Below are positions 14,401 through 25,700 of a DNA stretch of 64,000 bases, one piece after another; within the stretch, counting starts at the first letter, position 1, and the number at the start of each line of letters is the position of its first letter. The position numbers and the translations under genes were made by a program. Source of the stretch: Maylandia zebra (taxonomy: Eukaryota > Chordata > Actinopteri > Cichliformes > Cichlidae); the NCBI RefSeq assembly GCF_041146795.1, contig NC_135172.1, positions 35,883,623 to 35,947,622 of the forward strand, written 5' to 3'. The notes under the pieces were generated by a model. That model was not told the origin of the DNA. It saw only the letters and a program-made list of their open reading frames with translations, and did not search any database.

Positions 14401-17400
14401 TCCTACTTAACTTTTCCTACTTTAACTGTACATACCTCATTGTGTAAATCTAGGTTAGGTTTACACACTGAGGCATGTCAGATTAGATGAGCTAAATAAT
14501 CCAAGAACACTTTTGAAATCCTGTGATTAGATGAGGCTACTTCTGTTAAACAAACAGTTTGGCCTGAAAAAGCTGAAAAAATCTCCAGAGTGAAATGAGC
14601 CATGGCTACTTTGCTTAGCACTCTGACATCACTGCAGTGTTACTGGCTTGCACTTTAGTGCTCATGTGCGTAAAACAAAATATATGAATCAACTCATATA
14701 ACACAATTCTTATATTAGAGGAGATTTTAGCTCAGTAAGGAGGCGTTTTAGCCTAGCAGCTTATATTCATCTTCATCAAATCTTATCCCAGTTGTTTAAG
14801 TTTCTGGAATTGTTTGTGCTTGTGCAGGCCTTCTGCTTTGCTCGTCTGTTTGCATACTTCAAGCCTCCAATGGTGATGAAATGTTATATGTATGGTTACT
14901 AAATCAACAAGACAGCATTTAACTGCACTGATCACGATCTTGTCCGCACATCATCAATGATGGATGTTGTATCAGCAAAGTGTGATTAATGAGAATGCGC
15001 AAATTAATTTCAAGGGGAGTACTTGTCAGGAGTCCATACTGATGAAAAGCTGTATCTCAAATGCATGAGTGATGGTCGGCCTTGTGATAATGATCACTAT
15101 GATGAATCGTGTGCATTACCAGATAAGCAGAGTGACTTTTTGGCTCCTTAAGGAAACAAGGCAAACTTTGATTTTTGCTGTATCAATAGTCCAAAGGATT
15201 CAACATATCAATAAACCTTGTGTCAATTTCAGATCTGGTTCTATACAAATGACATTTTTAGGAATGCAGGACTCGCAGACCCTTATATTCAGTACACAAC
15301 AGTGGGAACTGGGGCCATTGAGGTCATCTCAGGGATGCTGGGGGTGAGTAGACACACACACATTAAGATGAAATGAATGTATTTCTATTATACAAGGATT
15401 TTTTATATTTTGGACTTGTAACGTTGGAACACAGATGTGATAATGTGCTGCTGTTTTCCTGGTCTGAGATCTGTTTGACCAGTGTTAAAGCAAAAATATA
15501 CAACAGAATTAAGTATATTGGGAACTTGACATAAAAAATTGCATTTTTTGTTTTGTTATGGATTTAATGGCTGCTAAACTGAAAATAGAATTAGCAGATT
15601 AATTAACCATGAAGCACTTGGGGTTGCAATAAATCTGTGCCTTGTATGACTGATGGTAACTTCAGTCTTGATCCACAAGAAAAAGAGAAACTGGGAAAAA
15701 CAAATGCCTTCCCTTCTGATAAACATGTAACTTCTTACCTAAAATACTTAAAAGAAATAATGACTTTGGTTATTTTGGTTATGACATGTAGTCATGCACA
15801 GTCTGTTTTGTTTAACTTGACTGTTTCAGTTTGTGTTTTCTGTTGTCTTGGTCATGCTTGCATAAAATCTGATTAGGGGAAGGTGAGCTGAAACCTAATG
15901 AAGGTCATTTATTCTGTAGCGTGCACAGGGTCATGTTATACTCTATTGAAAATAGATATATAGATATAGATATATATATATATATATAGGCAAACGAAAG
16001 ATTTGTATAATTGCAACTAACTTTTTGAAAATCTATTTTTATGGGTTAGTCACATGTAGTCCTGCTTATTTGTCCGTTATTTAGTGTTTCACTATTGAGC
16101 GTCTGGGCAGAAGACCACTGATGATTGGTGGTTTCCTTTTTATGGGACTGTGCTGTGCCGGAATCACTGTGTCTGTCCTCTTCCAGGTACATGTCATCTG
16201 ATATCCTGCTGGTTTAGGAATATTTTGCATGACATTATAGTACATTACATGGAGCTTAGGACATAACCAAATTTACATAATTTACATAAATTATTGTATG
16301 TCTTCAGATGAAAAAGCCTCTAAGTGACACCCTCTGTGAAAAATGAGAAAATTATATCAGGTGAAAGCTTCACTTCAAAGCCATGCTAAGCCTCTTTCCA
16401 AACATGGTTTGCTAGCAGAAACCTCTAAATGCCACTAAAAGCTACCATGTCCACAGGAACACCAGTCAAAACACACTTATCTGTAAGATTGTTTTCAGTT
16501 GCATGTTTAGCAACTATTTCCTATGTCTCATCCAAAGAGGTGGACTGCACAAAGGATGATGCACAAATGCAAAGCAGGTTTCGCTGCAAAAGACTATCAA
16601 ATTTGTTAAAAAGCATTTCATTCAGTGACCATTTCACTGCTGTTAAAGTAAACTCACTGAAGCTGAACATAGGACACTGACGAAATATTTAAAACAAAAT
16701 AAAATGTTAGATAGGCTTAGAGATTTTTCCATCTGAAGTCATCATATAAATGAATAATATTAAAAAAAAACTGTGTGTGACTATCTGCAACTCATGACTT
16801 GTGTTTGACCAATCACAGCCGCAGTTGTCCTACATGCGCTACATCAGTGTGGGCTGTGTTATTGGGATTATTGCTGGCTTCTGCATAGGTCCAGGTAAAA
16901 AAAAAACAAAAAAACAATCTTGTATCTGTATCTGGCATGAAAACTTTCCAACACTTTCAAAGCTACATGTGATTGCATTAGCTAGAAGTAATCCTGTGTA
17001 TGAGGAAACACTGCACCCTGCTGGAAACTTGCACAATAGCAGGCATTAAAGCTTGAAAACATCAGCACCCCATCCTCCACACTCCTCCTCTGGCTGTGAG
17101 GAGATATTGTATTTCATTAGTCTTGTAAATTAGGAAATCCTAACTGCCACACTGCTTCCATTCTCACAGCCATTTGTACACTGGATGAGATGAGTGAAGT
17201 GAATTAAGAGGCAATAGTTTACAACGATGAGAGCCACGTCGAGCGAACCTGCGAGGATGATGGATTAGAACAAATCTGGTTTACATAACGTCATTCGTCA
17301 AACAGGCAAAATCTATACCTCAGCAAACAAGGATTTCTCTTGCTGCAATTAGACTTCTAATGGCTCATTGTTCATAAGCTAGCTGTGATGAATATGGTTT

Positions 17401-19290
17401 CCTTCAAATGAAACCTTGCTTGCACATTGATGCCCTCCCATATATACCGCAGATGTTGACAAATTATGGTGTAGTTATTGGTTTGACAATATTAAACTTT
17501 TCTCTCTGCAGTTATCATGCACAGAATAATGAGGACATTATTCGGAAAGCTAATCATTAGAGCTTATACTAATGCATATTTCTCCTTCATAGCCTTCACT
17601 TCTAACAATGAAGAATCACATGTTTAAAGTTAAGGCACATCTTAAACTAATGAATTGCATGAGCTAAGCTATTCTGTGTCTTGTGGTTCAGAAGTGGAGT
17701 TTTGCCGTCTTGACAAACACCTTCCTCTCTTGTCAGTCTATGATTAGTGAGTAATAATGAACACATAATGAAGTACATGTAGAAAAAGGAGTGTAATATA
17801 ATAGCACTTGGGCTTGTGAAATGTTTATCATTAATCATCTTCTGTTAATTTTGAGTAACTGCCAAGGAAGAGTCCTGAGTGGGAGTATTGATAAAGTAAT
17901 TGATGAACTAAGATGCCGATGTTAATTTCACATCACCCAATAGATTCATATAGCCATACTAAGTAATTAAATGTGATTTGTGTTATAACAGGATGCTTAG
18001 TTAGATTAAACTGTCTTCATGTGGTGTTGTTGGGAATATTTTTGGAATAAGAAAAATATGTTTTTGTGTATTCTTTACAGCGGGTGTGCCTTTCCTGATC
18101 ACTACGGAGCTGTTTAAGCAGTCTCATCGACCGGCTGCGTACACCGTAGCTGGTTGCCTCAACTGGATGTCCAACTTCACCATTGGTTTTGTCTTTCCCT
18201 TCTTAGAGGTTAGCACTGACTTGTATCCCACAGAGCTAAATTCAAATGTACACAAAAGCCATCTAAATATACTGTCCAGTTTATAGTGAAAAAACCTGTA
18301 AAAAGGCTTTATTTCTATTTTTTATTTTTTTTGTACATGTGTAGTCTTGACATTTGATGCACATCTACTGTGTGTATACGACTGGCTGTGCACTTTTGTC
18401 TGAACAGAAGTGACTCCACAAATACCAATAAAATTGCCAATTAAAAGTCCCGACCTTGCTGTCTGTCATTGTCCTCGGCTTCGTTCCAAGTGAACAGCTA
18501 CAAAGTAAAGAGGACAATTAATTGTTAAGTTGACAGTGACCGAGGCAGTCAGTAATTAGTCTGGCCATAGATCTTAAAATATGAGATTGCACGTTCCTTA
18601 ATCTTTCTGTTTTTATTCCACATGAAGCAAACTAACTTCATTGCTCTCAGAAAGTGTTTTAGGTCTTCAGGCTAGCAGGTACCGTCTTCCTCTAGTCTCT
18701 GGGATAAGCTAGGCTAAACACCCTGTCCTGTGTTTTTTCTGTTTTATAGCCTACCTTAGAGTTTATACCAAAACATTTCCCCTGCTGCAAAACATCACCG
18801 ATTTGCTACTGATCTTACTGTCTTTTCCAGCAAAAATAATGGCAATAAGGGCAATAAAAGAGCCCCTGGCTAGTTTGGAAACCTAGTAGATCATTTACAG
18901 CTTTAAAAAAAAAGGGAAGTACTTGCCTTAAAAATTTGCTATGTTAATGCTAATGCTATTAATGCTAACGTTAACCTTTAAGCCAACAAAACCAATAATC
19001 TACCTTTCATGTTTTGTGTCTTTAACTGTGCATTTGTATTTTTTTGTGTCCTTCCACCCCAGATTGCTACAGGTCCTTTCTGTTACCTGATCTTCTGTGT
19101 GGTCTGCTTGGGAGTGGCTGTCTATACCTTCTTCATCATTCCAGAGACCAAGAACAAAACTTTCTTGGAGATCAGCCAGATGTTTGCCACCAAGAATGAG
19201 ATCTGTGAAGAAGAGCTGTATCCAAATAGTGAACTAAAAATGGCTCTGATGAACGGCTATGGAACCCTCGACTTCCATAACAAAAAATAG
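5431..19290 (+). CDS. slc2a15b: GLUT-family facilitative transporter, SLC2A9-like, probably slc2a15b (12 exons)
   Basis: This is a membrane carrier for a hexose- or urate-like substrate, with the 12-helix MFS sugar-transporter fold. I assembled twelve exons with GT-AG borders: 5431-5475, 6579-6677, 9731-9891, 10003-10127, 10407-10552, 12477-12609, 12793-12980, 15233-15343, 16085-16186, 16819-16894, 18081-18208, 19063-19290. The phases join without a break to give 513 aa, a normal GLUT length. Landmarks are [11 protein letters not shown] in helix 1, an N-glycosylation site NET at residue 55 in the first outer loop, KYGRKG near 99-104, PESPRYLL at 218, QLSG at 293-296, ERLGRR at 341-346 and PETKNKTF at 465. 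The start is a short exon opening MAEELLQ in a good AAATGG context with a perfect donor GTAAGT. Similarity is closest to the SLC2A9/SLC2A15 branch. The slc2a15b name rests on that similarity plus linkage to fgf8b; slc2a9-like is the main alternative. Fish slc2a15b is known from medaka pigment-cell mutants. Confidence 0.88.
6207..6516. mobile_element. Degenerate hAT-type MITE with an internal retroelement tail
   Basis: The left end CAGGGGTGTCAAAC and right end GTTAGACATCCCTG form imperfect inverted repeats of a common fish hAT MITE. The interior at about 6339-6404 reads TTGTGATTTGGTGCTGTATAAATAAAATTGAATTGAATTG, the typical 3' tail of fish SINE/LINE retroelements, so a retroelement fragment appears to have landed inside it. 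No target duplication is left. It ends only about 60 bp before exon 2 of the transporter. Confidence 0.6.
7298..7999. mobile_element. Harbinger-like nonautonomous DNA transposon (702 bp)
   Basis: The terminal inverted repeats are AGCTGGGCTACACTGTGCGA on the left and, read from the other end, AGCCGAGCATACACTGTCCGA, followed in both by TTTTTCAGTCG. The trinucleotide TTA flanks both ends (7295-7297 and 8000-8002), which fits the TWA target duplication of PIF/Harbinger elements. No transposase is present. It sits in intron 2 of the transporter gene. Confidence 0.65.
8424..8455. repeat. Short AT-rich palindrome
   Basis: The arms TTAATGTTAAAATT (8424-8437) and AATTTTAACATTAA (8442-8455) are perfect inverted repeats around a 4-nt spacer. 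They lie in intron 2 of the transporter. Composition alone could generate it. Confidence 0.7.
10747..12351 (-). mobile_element. Nearly intact Tc1-like transposon (1605 bp)
   Basis: Terminal inverted repeats of roughly 200 bp begin CAGTGGGGCAAAAAAGTATT on the left and end AATACTTTTTTGCCCCACTG on the right. A TA dinucleotide flanks each end (10745-10746 and 12352-12353), the standard Tc1/mariner target duplication. It carries one transposase gene on the minus strand. The near identity of the two repeat arms points to a young insertion. It lies in intron 5 of the transporter, antisense to it. Confidence 0.93.
10963..11985 (-). pseudogene. Tc1-like DD34E transposase with a single frameshift
   Basis: On the minus strand the protein begins [19 protein letters not shown] at about 11985, giving the N-terminal helix-turn-helix. 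Near 11878-11884 a run of seven A's (minus strand) throws it out of frame; the remaining 302 codons continue open from 11871 to the stop at 10963. That part holds the second DNA-binding region, the first catalytic Asp in [12 protein letters not shown], the second in [11 protein letters not shown] and the Glu in [11 protein letters not shown], the DD34E set of Tc1 transposases. Full length would be about 340 aa. The reading would be restored by one base, so this is either a very recent inactivation or a sequencing error in the homopolymer. Confidence 0.9.
16895..18080. promoter_or_regulatory. Transporter intron 10 with a candidate regulatory core (about 17290-17620)
   Basis: This intron holds no repeat I recognise. 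Between about 17290 and 17620 it is rich in homeodomain-type cores (GCAATTAGA, CTAATCATTAGAG, ACTAATGCATATT) in a non-repetitive context. That texture is common in vertebrate conserved noncoding elements. As a bystander gene beside fgf8b, the transporter could host an fgf8b enhancer. No conservation data support this yet. Confidence 0.22.
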
Positions 19291-19386
19291 GAATTCAACC
19301 AGTTGAATAGGAGCTCAACCAACACTGTCAGTGATACAGACAAGGAACTGTCAGATCAGCTGCTTCGTGCAAATTGTCACTGCATA

Positions 19387-20400
19387 CAGTTATGGTCAGA
19401 AGTTTACATACTCTTCATGGGCATGAATGTCATGGTAATTTTGGACTTTTAATGACTCCTTTGAATTGTTCTTTTTTTAAGGTTGGAATGATTGTATGGC
19501 AAACATTTTTAATGCTTTTAGAAAATATGAACTGGGGACACAGTTGTGAATTCATGTTGTATTTTCTCAAATCCACTCAAAATTAAAAGTATGCATACAG
19601 ACTCAAAAATATACATATATCCCCACTAATATTTGATTAAACGTCCTTTAGTGGGTTGGACCTTTTGTAGATGCCTTTGGTAACCAGAATTATGCTTCTG
19701 TCATAACTCGTACTGGACATTTGATCTTTCTTCTTGACAGAACTGGTAGATTTAATTTAAACTGGTTTCTTGATGTGGTAATAGCTTTTAACCATAGTCT
19801 ATGGAGGAGGTGGGGGCTTTGGGAAGGCCATTCCAGAATCTTAATGTTAGCGTCCTGTATCCATTCCAAAACCAGTTTTAATGTGTGTTTGGGATCATTG
19901 TCCTGTTGAAACATCCAACTGTATCAAAGTTTTAACTGAAGAATTTGACAGTAGTTCTTCATTATCCCATCCACTTTGTGCAAGGTACCAGTACTACTGA
20001 CAGCAAAACAGCTTCTGAGCATGATGCTACCACCACCACACTTAAAGTTGGTGAAGTGTTCTTAGACTTTGAAAGCCTCACCTTTTCTCCTCCAAGCACA
20101 CCTCTTTTGGCCAAATTGCTCAGTCTTTGTCTAATCTAGCCATAAAACTTTTCTCCAGAAGGCATTTGGCTTGTCCGTGTAGGCAGCTACATATTTTAGT
20201 CGAGCTTGAAGGTGTCAGTTTTGGATCATCCCCAAATTCCTTTGACTTTGTTCTGAATATCGGTCAATCCAGTGAATGCTGTCAAACAAATCCTTTTTAT
20301 ACTGGCGAAGAGAAACTCCTAGCTGTAGTCGATCATGATCACTAACAAGAAGTTATCAGACCTTGGCCTTGTCAAGTTCAGAGATCACAGCACAAACACA
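19387..20400 (-). mobile_element. Degenerate Tc1-like element, right end lost
   Basis: The left end reads CAGTTATGGTCAGAAGTTTACATAC after a TA, a typical fish Tc1 terminus. A decayed minus-strand transposase follows, with FQQDNDPKHT and [11 protein letters not shown] recognisable at about 19690-19914, then frame breaks and loss of the downstream NPIE motif. The right terminal repeat was not found and the end is approximate. It starts less than 100 bp after the transporter stop codon, so it may contribute to that gene's 3' UTR. Confidence 0.8.
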
Positions 20401-21849
20401 TCCTCTTCCAAATACACATGCATGCAAACTTTATATAGAGTAATTAGTTAGTATACCGCTGAAGAATCTTGTATAGTAGCTGCACAAGATTGCTCAGTCA
20501 ATTTTTAATGCTTTATCATTTACAAGACACAAAAATACATCTGACCCTGGATTTCTTTTGTCTGTTTGTTCTTTGTGTTTTGCCTATAATAACAAGCAAA
20601 CATACAAAACATTAATATGAAAAAATTCCATTCATAAACTCAGAAGTGCATTTCTACTTTAACATCAAGCCCTAAGCAGCACCTCTGAGTTAGCACAATA
20701 CTTTGACTTCTTTTGGGGGCTATATTTGCTTCACATTCATTGAGCTGATGTGATGCTGGAAAAGGACTCCCACACTTAGAAAATTAAAATCAAGAGAAAT
20801 ATTGTGTGGCATCATTGCGTCTCACCAAAACTACCATAAAGCTAACACAACAACACTTGCAATTACAGCACGAACAAAAATGAATTATGAAAATAATACA
20901 CAAATAAAACGGAGATTTTCAAACTGCAACCAAAATCATTCCCAACAGTGACATAATGGAAAAACGTTGCAAAAGGAGCTATTCACACCAAAGGGCAACA
21001 ACAGAACTCAAACTTTGGCCTGAAAGGCAGGCAAATGCTGCCCAGTAAGTTAAAGCTTTAATAAAGGCAGGATTATTCTGATTCTTATTATTGGTTAATA
21101 AATCATTCATTATCTCTAGAATTTAGTGGTTTACAGATCTGCCTGACAAGTAAAGACACCCTAGTTTTATCCCGTGAGAAGACAAAAATCCCTTTGAGAC
21201 TGCATCAGGAGAGGCCTCCGGTGCAACAATCTGCCAAATCAAAAAAATGCATAGCTTTCCACTTTGGCGACCACGTGTTAATAAAGTAGCAGCTGAAAGG
21301 AGCTTTATTAGCAAATAAATCATTCAACAGTAAGGTTCACAGTTCATTCTTGGGTTTGTAATAGCAGTTTAGAAAACATTGTCACCACAAGGTCTATTTA
21401 GTTGCAGATCTAATTTCATCAAATAACATCATTTTTTATCAACAGGGAGACTGTCGTACACAGCAGGCATCTAACTGCTCAATATGGGCAACAAGTGCTC
21501 AGAAAAAAACATACTACAGTACTGCATGCACTAAGGAAGATTTTTATAACTGAAGGGCAAATAAACAGACCTTACTTACTTTACAAGTGTTTCACAGATA
21601 TAAGCTATTAAAAAAAATGTTAATAGCTGTCAAATTTGGCTGGTGTTTCTCCTGCAGATGGTATGTAGTTATTAAAATGAATGTTTTGGTAATGCTAGCA
21701 AGTTTAGTTAGCAACGTGCATTCACAGGCTCTATGGGTAAATTACAGATAGTTGTTAATTAAGGATAATTGTTAAATACTATAATTTTACTCAATAAAAT
21801 TTGGAGTACAGACTAGAGTAAAATTACCTGCAAAGCAAGAGCTCTAAGA
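20401..21849. other. Noncoding, AT-rich, nothing identified
   Basis: I found no exon, RNA gene or complete repeat. The short open frames lack splice context and family resemblance. Confidence 0.5.
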
Positions 21850-22169
21850 CAGCGGTCTCCAACCTTTTTTGCGCCATGGACCGGTTTATGCCTGACAATA
21901 TTTTCATGGACTGGCCTTTAAGGTGTCGCGGATAAATACAACAAAATAAAACTAGTACCGGTACCGAAAAAAAGAAGATTTATTCATAACACACGTGAAA
22001 AGACCCAGGAAAACCGAGATAACGATAAAAACGATAACAAAATAACGCTGAAAACCGATAAAAACCCTGAAAACCATACATTTCACACCTGAGCCTCAAC
22101 TCTCACGGCCCGGTACCAAACGACTCACGGACCGGTACCGGTCCGAGGCCCGGGGGTTGGGGACCGCTG
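21850..22169. mobile_element. Nonautonomous hAT MITE (320 bp) with perfect target duplication
   Basis: The ends CAGCGGTCTCCAACC and GGTTGGGGACCGCTG are inverted repeats. The octamer CTCTAAGA occurs exactly on both sides (21842-21849 and 22170-22177), the 8-bp duplication expected of hAT elements. The interior carries ACCGG-rich motifs typical of a widespread fish family and no coding sequence. Confidence 0.88.
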
Positions 22170-23554
22170 CTCTAAGAGGTCTGAAACCACAAACATAACA
22201 AGGAGGTCCAGTTTGATGACTCGAATTAGATCATATGTCTGCAGACAGCTACCAGCTATTGCTGTTTTTTCTCAATGGGGAAATTAATAAGCAAGAACAA
22301 ATATTTTATTTTGTTCGTTTTACTCTAATACTGCATGTGCTAACACAGGTGTCTGTGGTGACTGACTCTCTTTTGGAGTCAACCTCAAATTTAGTTATTA
22401 AAATAAAAAGTGATCTCTGGCTAATGACACAGAGGCAGCATGTATTAGTCAAAATGTTGTTATGACATTGTAAATCAAACAAAGTGTTTTATTATCTACC
22501 TCTGGTTCCGTCATTCTGCGCAAAGTGTGTCAGTTAAAATGTTACTAAAGTGTTACTAAGTTATGACCGTCTACTTTAGTCGTTCATCTCAAACTGTGTG
22601 ATCATAGCGTGAAGAAGCTTTGGTAAAATGTTGCTCAGATGTACTTCTCAGTGTGTTAGTGCCATCACTGACTATTTTTCTCTGCGAGGGTCGAACATTT
22701 GCCATACCATATGACGTGCTATGGCATATTTGGGAATCATACAGTATGTTGAGAGATGGGGAGCACTGCTTTTCTTTCGCTCATCTCTTCCCTCTGCCTT
22801 GAGGCTGGCTGATCCATCTGTCAGGCCCTGCAACCCCCAGCTGAGGCAGAATGGATACACAATGTCAAATGCCTGTTTTGATATCACAGATGAGAGAAGA
22901 GGGGTGGACCGTGCCAATGTTGGAAACATCATCATATCACTGTAGGATTGGTAGAATACTCACAGCACTTTAAAACACGTCTTCTTTACTCACAAAAGCG
23001 GAAGGAAAAGTGAGGCAAACTGTGATGGAAGGTCAGGCTTTGGCGTTGTTGATTTGCTGCTGAATGGACAGAAGCGTTTCGGTCTTGCAGAGAGGCACAA
23101 GTAGGGGCAGCATGGCTGTTCATATGTAATGTCACTTTCAAACAAAGGGCTCCTTGTCACCGAGACTACAGTATATTTCTGTGGATAATGCCAAAGCATT
23201 GTGCACATGTGAAAACACACACTTACACGCAGGCTCGCTCCGCCTCGGGCTGGCAGAAGCTATAAATCAAACAAATAGCATCACAGCCTGGCGAAGAAAG
23301 CATTCCAACAGATAAAATGCTCTCCTACACAACAAAGCCACGCTCACTGCGTAATTAATTGCAACAAATTACCTCTTCCTCTCCCTGTCGGCCCCCACCT
23401 CGCTTTTTTACGGCACTGACAAGAGCGCACGCTCCTGCGCACGTGTGTGTGCAGATGTGTATGCGCACGCAGCGCACAATCTACTGCGCACTGTGGCACC
23501 GGTACGTAGACTCGCACACAAGCGCACACACGTACACACTCGGCCTGCACCCTT

Positions 23555-23860
23555 CATAAGTGCTTTAATGTGGCTTATTGCAGTGTGAGGTCCCCTTAGC
23601 CGTGGAAATATTCGCTTGACGGATGTGCTTTGTCGCCGGCGCTCCCCGGCGGAGGGCGGCTGTCAGGGAGGAGATGATAACATTAACAGGGAGGCAAGGC
23701 GATGACAAATGCCTGTTATCAGCGAACGAGGCCGGTGACAAATCGAACGGCAGCGCCCAAGCAGCCCCGGCGCGGCGTAATAAAAAAGAAGATGGATGGC
23801 ACACCCAGGCAGGGCCCGCGTTAATGCGATTTCCACTGCTCTCCCTGACTCCCAATTAAG
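23555..23860. promoter_or_regulatory. Candidate conserved noncoding element, GC-rich
   Basis: This block of roughly 300 bp is much more GC-rich than its surroundings and contains dense motif-like sequence: GATAACATTAACAGGG, TGACAAATGCCTGTTATC and CCCAATTAAGG. The last is homeodomain-like and TGACA cores fit MEIS/TGIF. Open frames in it are short and on both strands, without splice signals. Function is inferred only from texture and position about 23 kb upstream of fgf8b. Confidence 0.28.
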
Positions 23861-25544
23861 GCTGGGGGTGGTGGTGGTGGTAGAGCGCGGGAGAGAGGAG
23901 ACAGAGACTGTGCGCCTCGTGAGTGTGAGGAAGGAGGGAAGCTAAAGATGGGAGGAGGGAAGACTGCAATGGAGATGAGAAGAAGTTAAAAAAAAAAACA
24001 GTGGGGATGGGTAGAACTGACAGGAAGGAGAAATTCTGCAGACATATAAAGAGGATAGCTGTCACTAAGGATGGGGTGAGGGACAGGAACAAAGTGGAAG
24101 AATAACAACACAACATGCAGCATTAATTGCCTGCAGACCCCATCTGCTCCCTCTCATCTTCTTCTCCTCGATTTTATTCACATCTCAATCAGGGCCGTGT
24201 CTCACAGGTACAGCGTTGTTTTGTGTCTTTGCAGCCAGGTGGAACATCATTAGAGTTTTTCTAACAGCGACAGTAATGAACATAACCCGACACAGCATTA
24301 GAATAAAAAATAACTGGATAAATTCTCGCTTTAACCTCCTATCAGGGGCACCGCATGCTCCCGTGGTTTCCTGTTGGCCCAGGATTCAAGGGCTGCACCC
24401 TAAATCAGTGCTTATAAAAACAGAACTGACAGACAGCCCATGGCGTATAAGCAGACAGAGCTATACAGATGAGCTACGACTCTGTCCAGGATGACTGTTC
24501 CAACTCATCCTGTCCAAGGACCCAGATGTTATCTCTTTACTAAAAGGATCAGCTCAGGATATTGAGAAATTGCTTCAGGATAAGGGGGCATCTGTGCCCG
24601 AATACCCAAGGGCTGCTGTTTTGTCACTCTGACAGTGTTTTATAAAAGGCTGAGGAAGCTCAGAAGGCTGCAGAAACAAGCCTCATATATCTCCCGCTAT
24701 TACACCCAGGCTAGAAAGAGAGGGCTGAAATGACAATGAAATATAGCCTTGGCTCAAAGGGAGAAAAAGAACAGGGTCTAAAGAGGGACAGCTGAGTCTC
24801 CCCAGGAGCCTGAAAGGGGCTGTGCTCCAAATCAGAGACAGATGCACAGCAGTCAGACACCAACCCTGTGCTATACTGCAAGTGCACAGAGGTGAAAAGG
24901 AGACGATATGTGGTTCAGAGAGGGAGGTCCTCAGAGAGAGCAGCCTCTCGGTGCCTTTGCTGATATTAGTCTGAAAGAACAAGGAAGGAAATTAGAGCCC
25001 TGCAGGAGGAACAGAGAGGGAGAGGTGTGCTGGGGAGCTAAAAGTCCAAACTCGGCAAGGACCCTTGCATCATTAAGTTGTCAAGTGGATGGGAGGCCCC
25101 GAAATATGACTTGGAGTTATTGCTGGGGCCGGGCCTGATGATATAAGAATTACAGTACATGGATCATGGTCGGATCGATAGGTAGACAAAGTCATTATAG
25201 AGGGGCTAGAGTTCAATGCCTCCCTGGGGCTGCAAGCTGGGACATATTTATCACTATGGCAATGTGTAGCACACACAACACACAGGTGGGTAGCTGTGTA
25301 GTTATATTTTGCTTGTTGCTCTTATTTCCAAGGCTATCTGTTCCAGCTGTATTGATTGTTTAAGTTTTATGTGGGTGCAGGCATCTCTGCATGAGTTTCT
25401 CGACCTGGTATCTGTCTACGTTTGTCAACCTATTTTCTTCCTGTGAGGAGTACCGACGCATGTGTGTTTACAGGTAAGCTAGATATCTTGGTGCTTGCAC
25501 ATCACTCAGCGGTGAGCATTTGTCCTTCCTCGCTCTCTGTCTTT

Positions 25545-25700
25545 GGATAGGGAGCACGGGCAGGCCAGCATCGATCCTCGCTTTGCCGAGAGAAATTAGG
25601 CATGAAATTAAAGCTCCCATCAAAGGCCAGAGCTGGCATTGTCACCTGATCTAGCACTATTTATACTCCCAGGAGATTTTGATGATGTCTCTATCACACT
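25545..25700. promoter_or_regulatory. Candidate enhancer with a TCF/LEF-type site
   Basis: A non-repetitive block holding ATCAAAGG (25619-25626), the TCF/LEF core, beside GAAATTAGG and CATGAAATTAAAG (homeodomain-like). FGF8 genes are controlled by Wnt and homeodomain inputs in several tissues, so a link is plausible, but nothing here proves activity or conservation. Confidence 0.28.

Noticed and set aside
23344-23560. Overlapping short frames in a CA/GC-rich stretch
   Set aside because: Produced by alternating CAC/GTG repeats; no splice sites or protein similarity.
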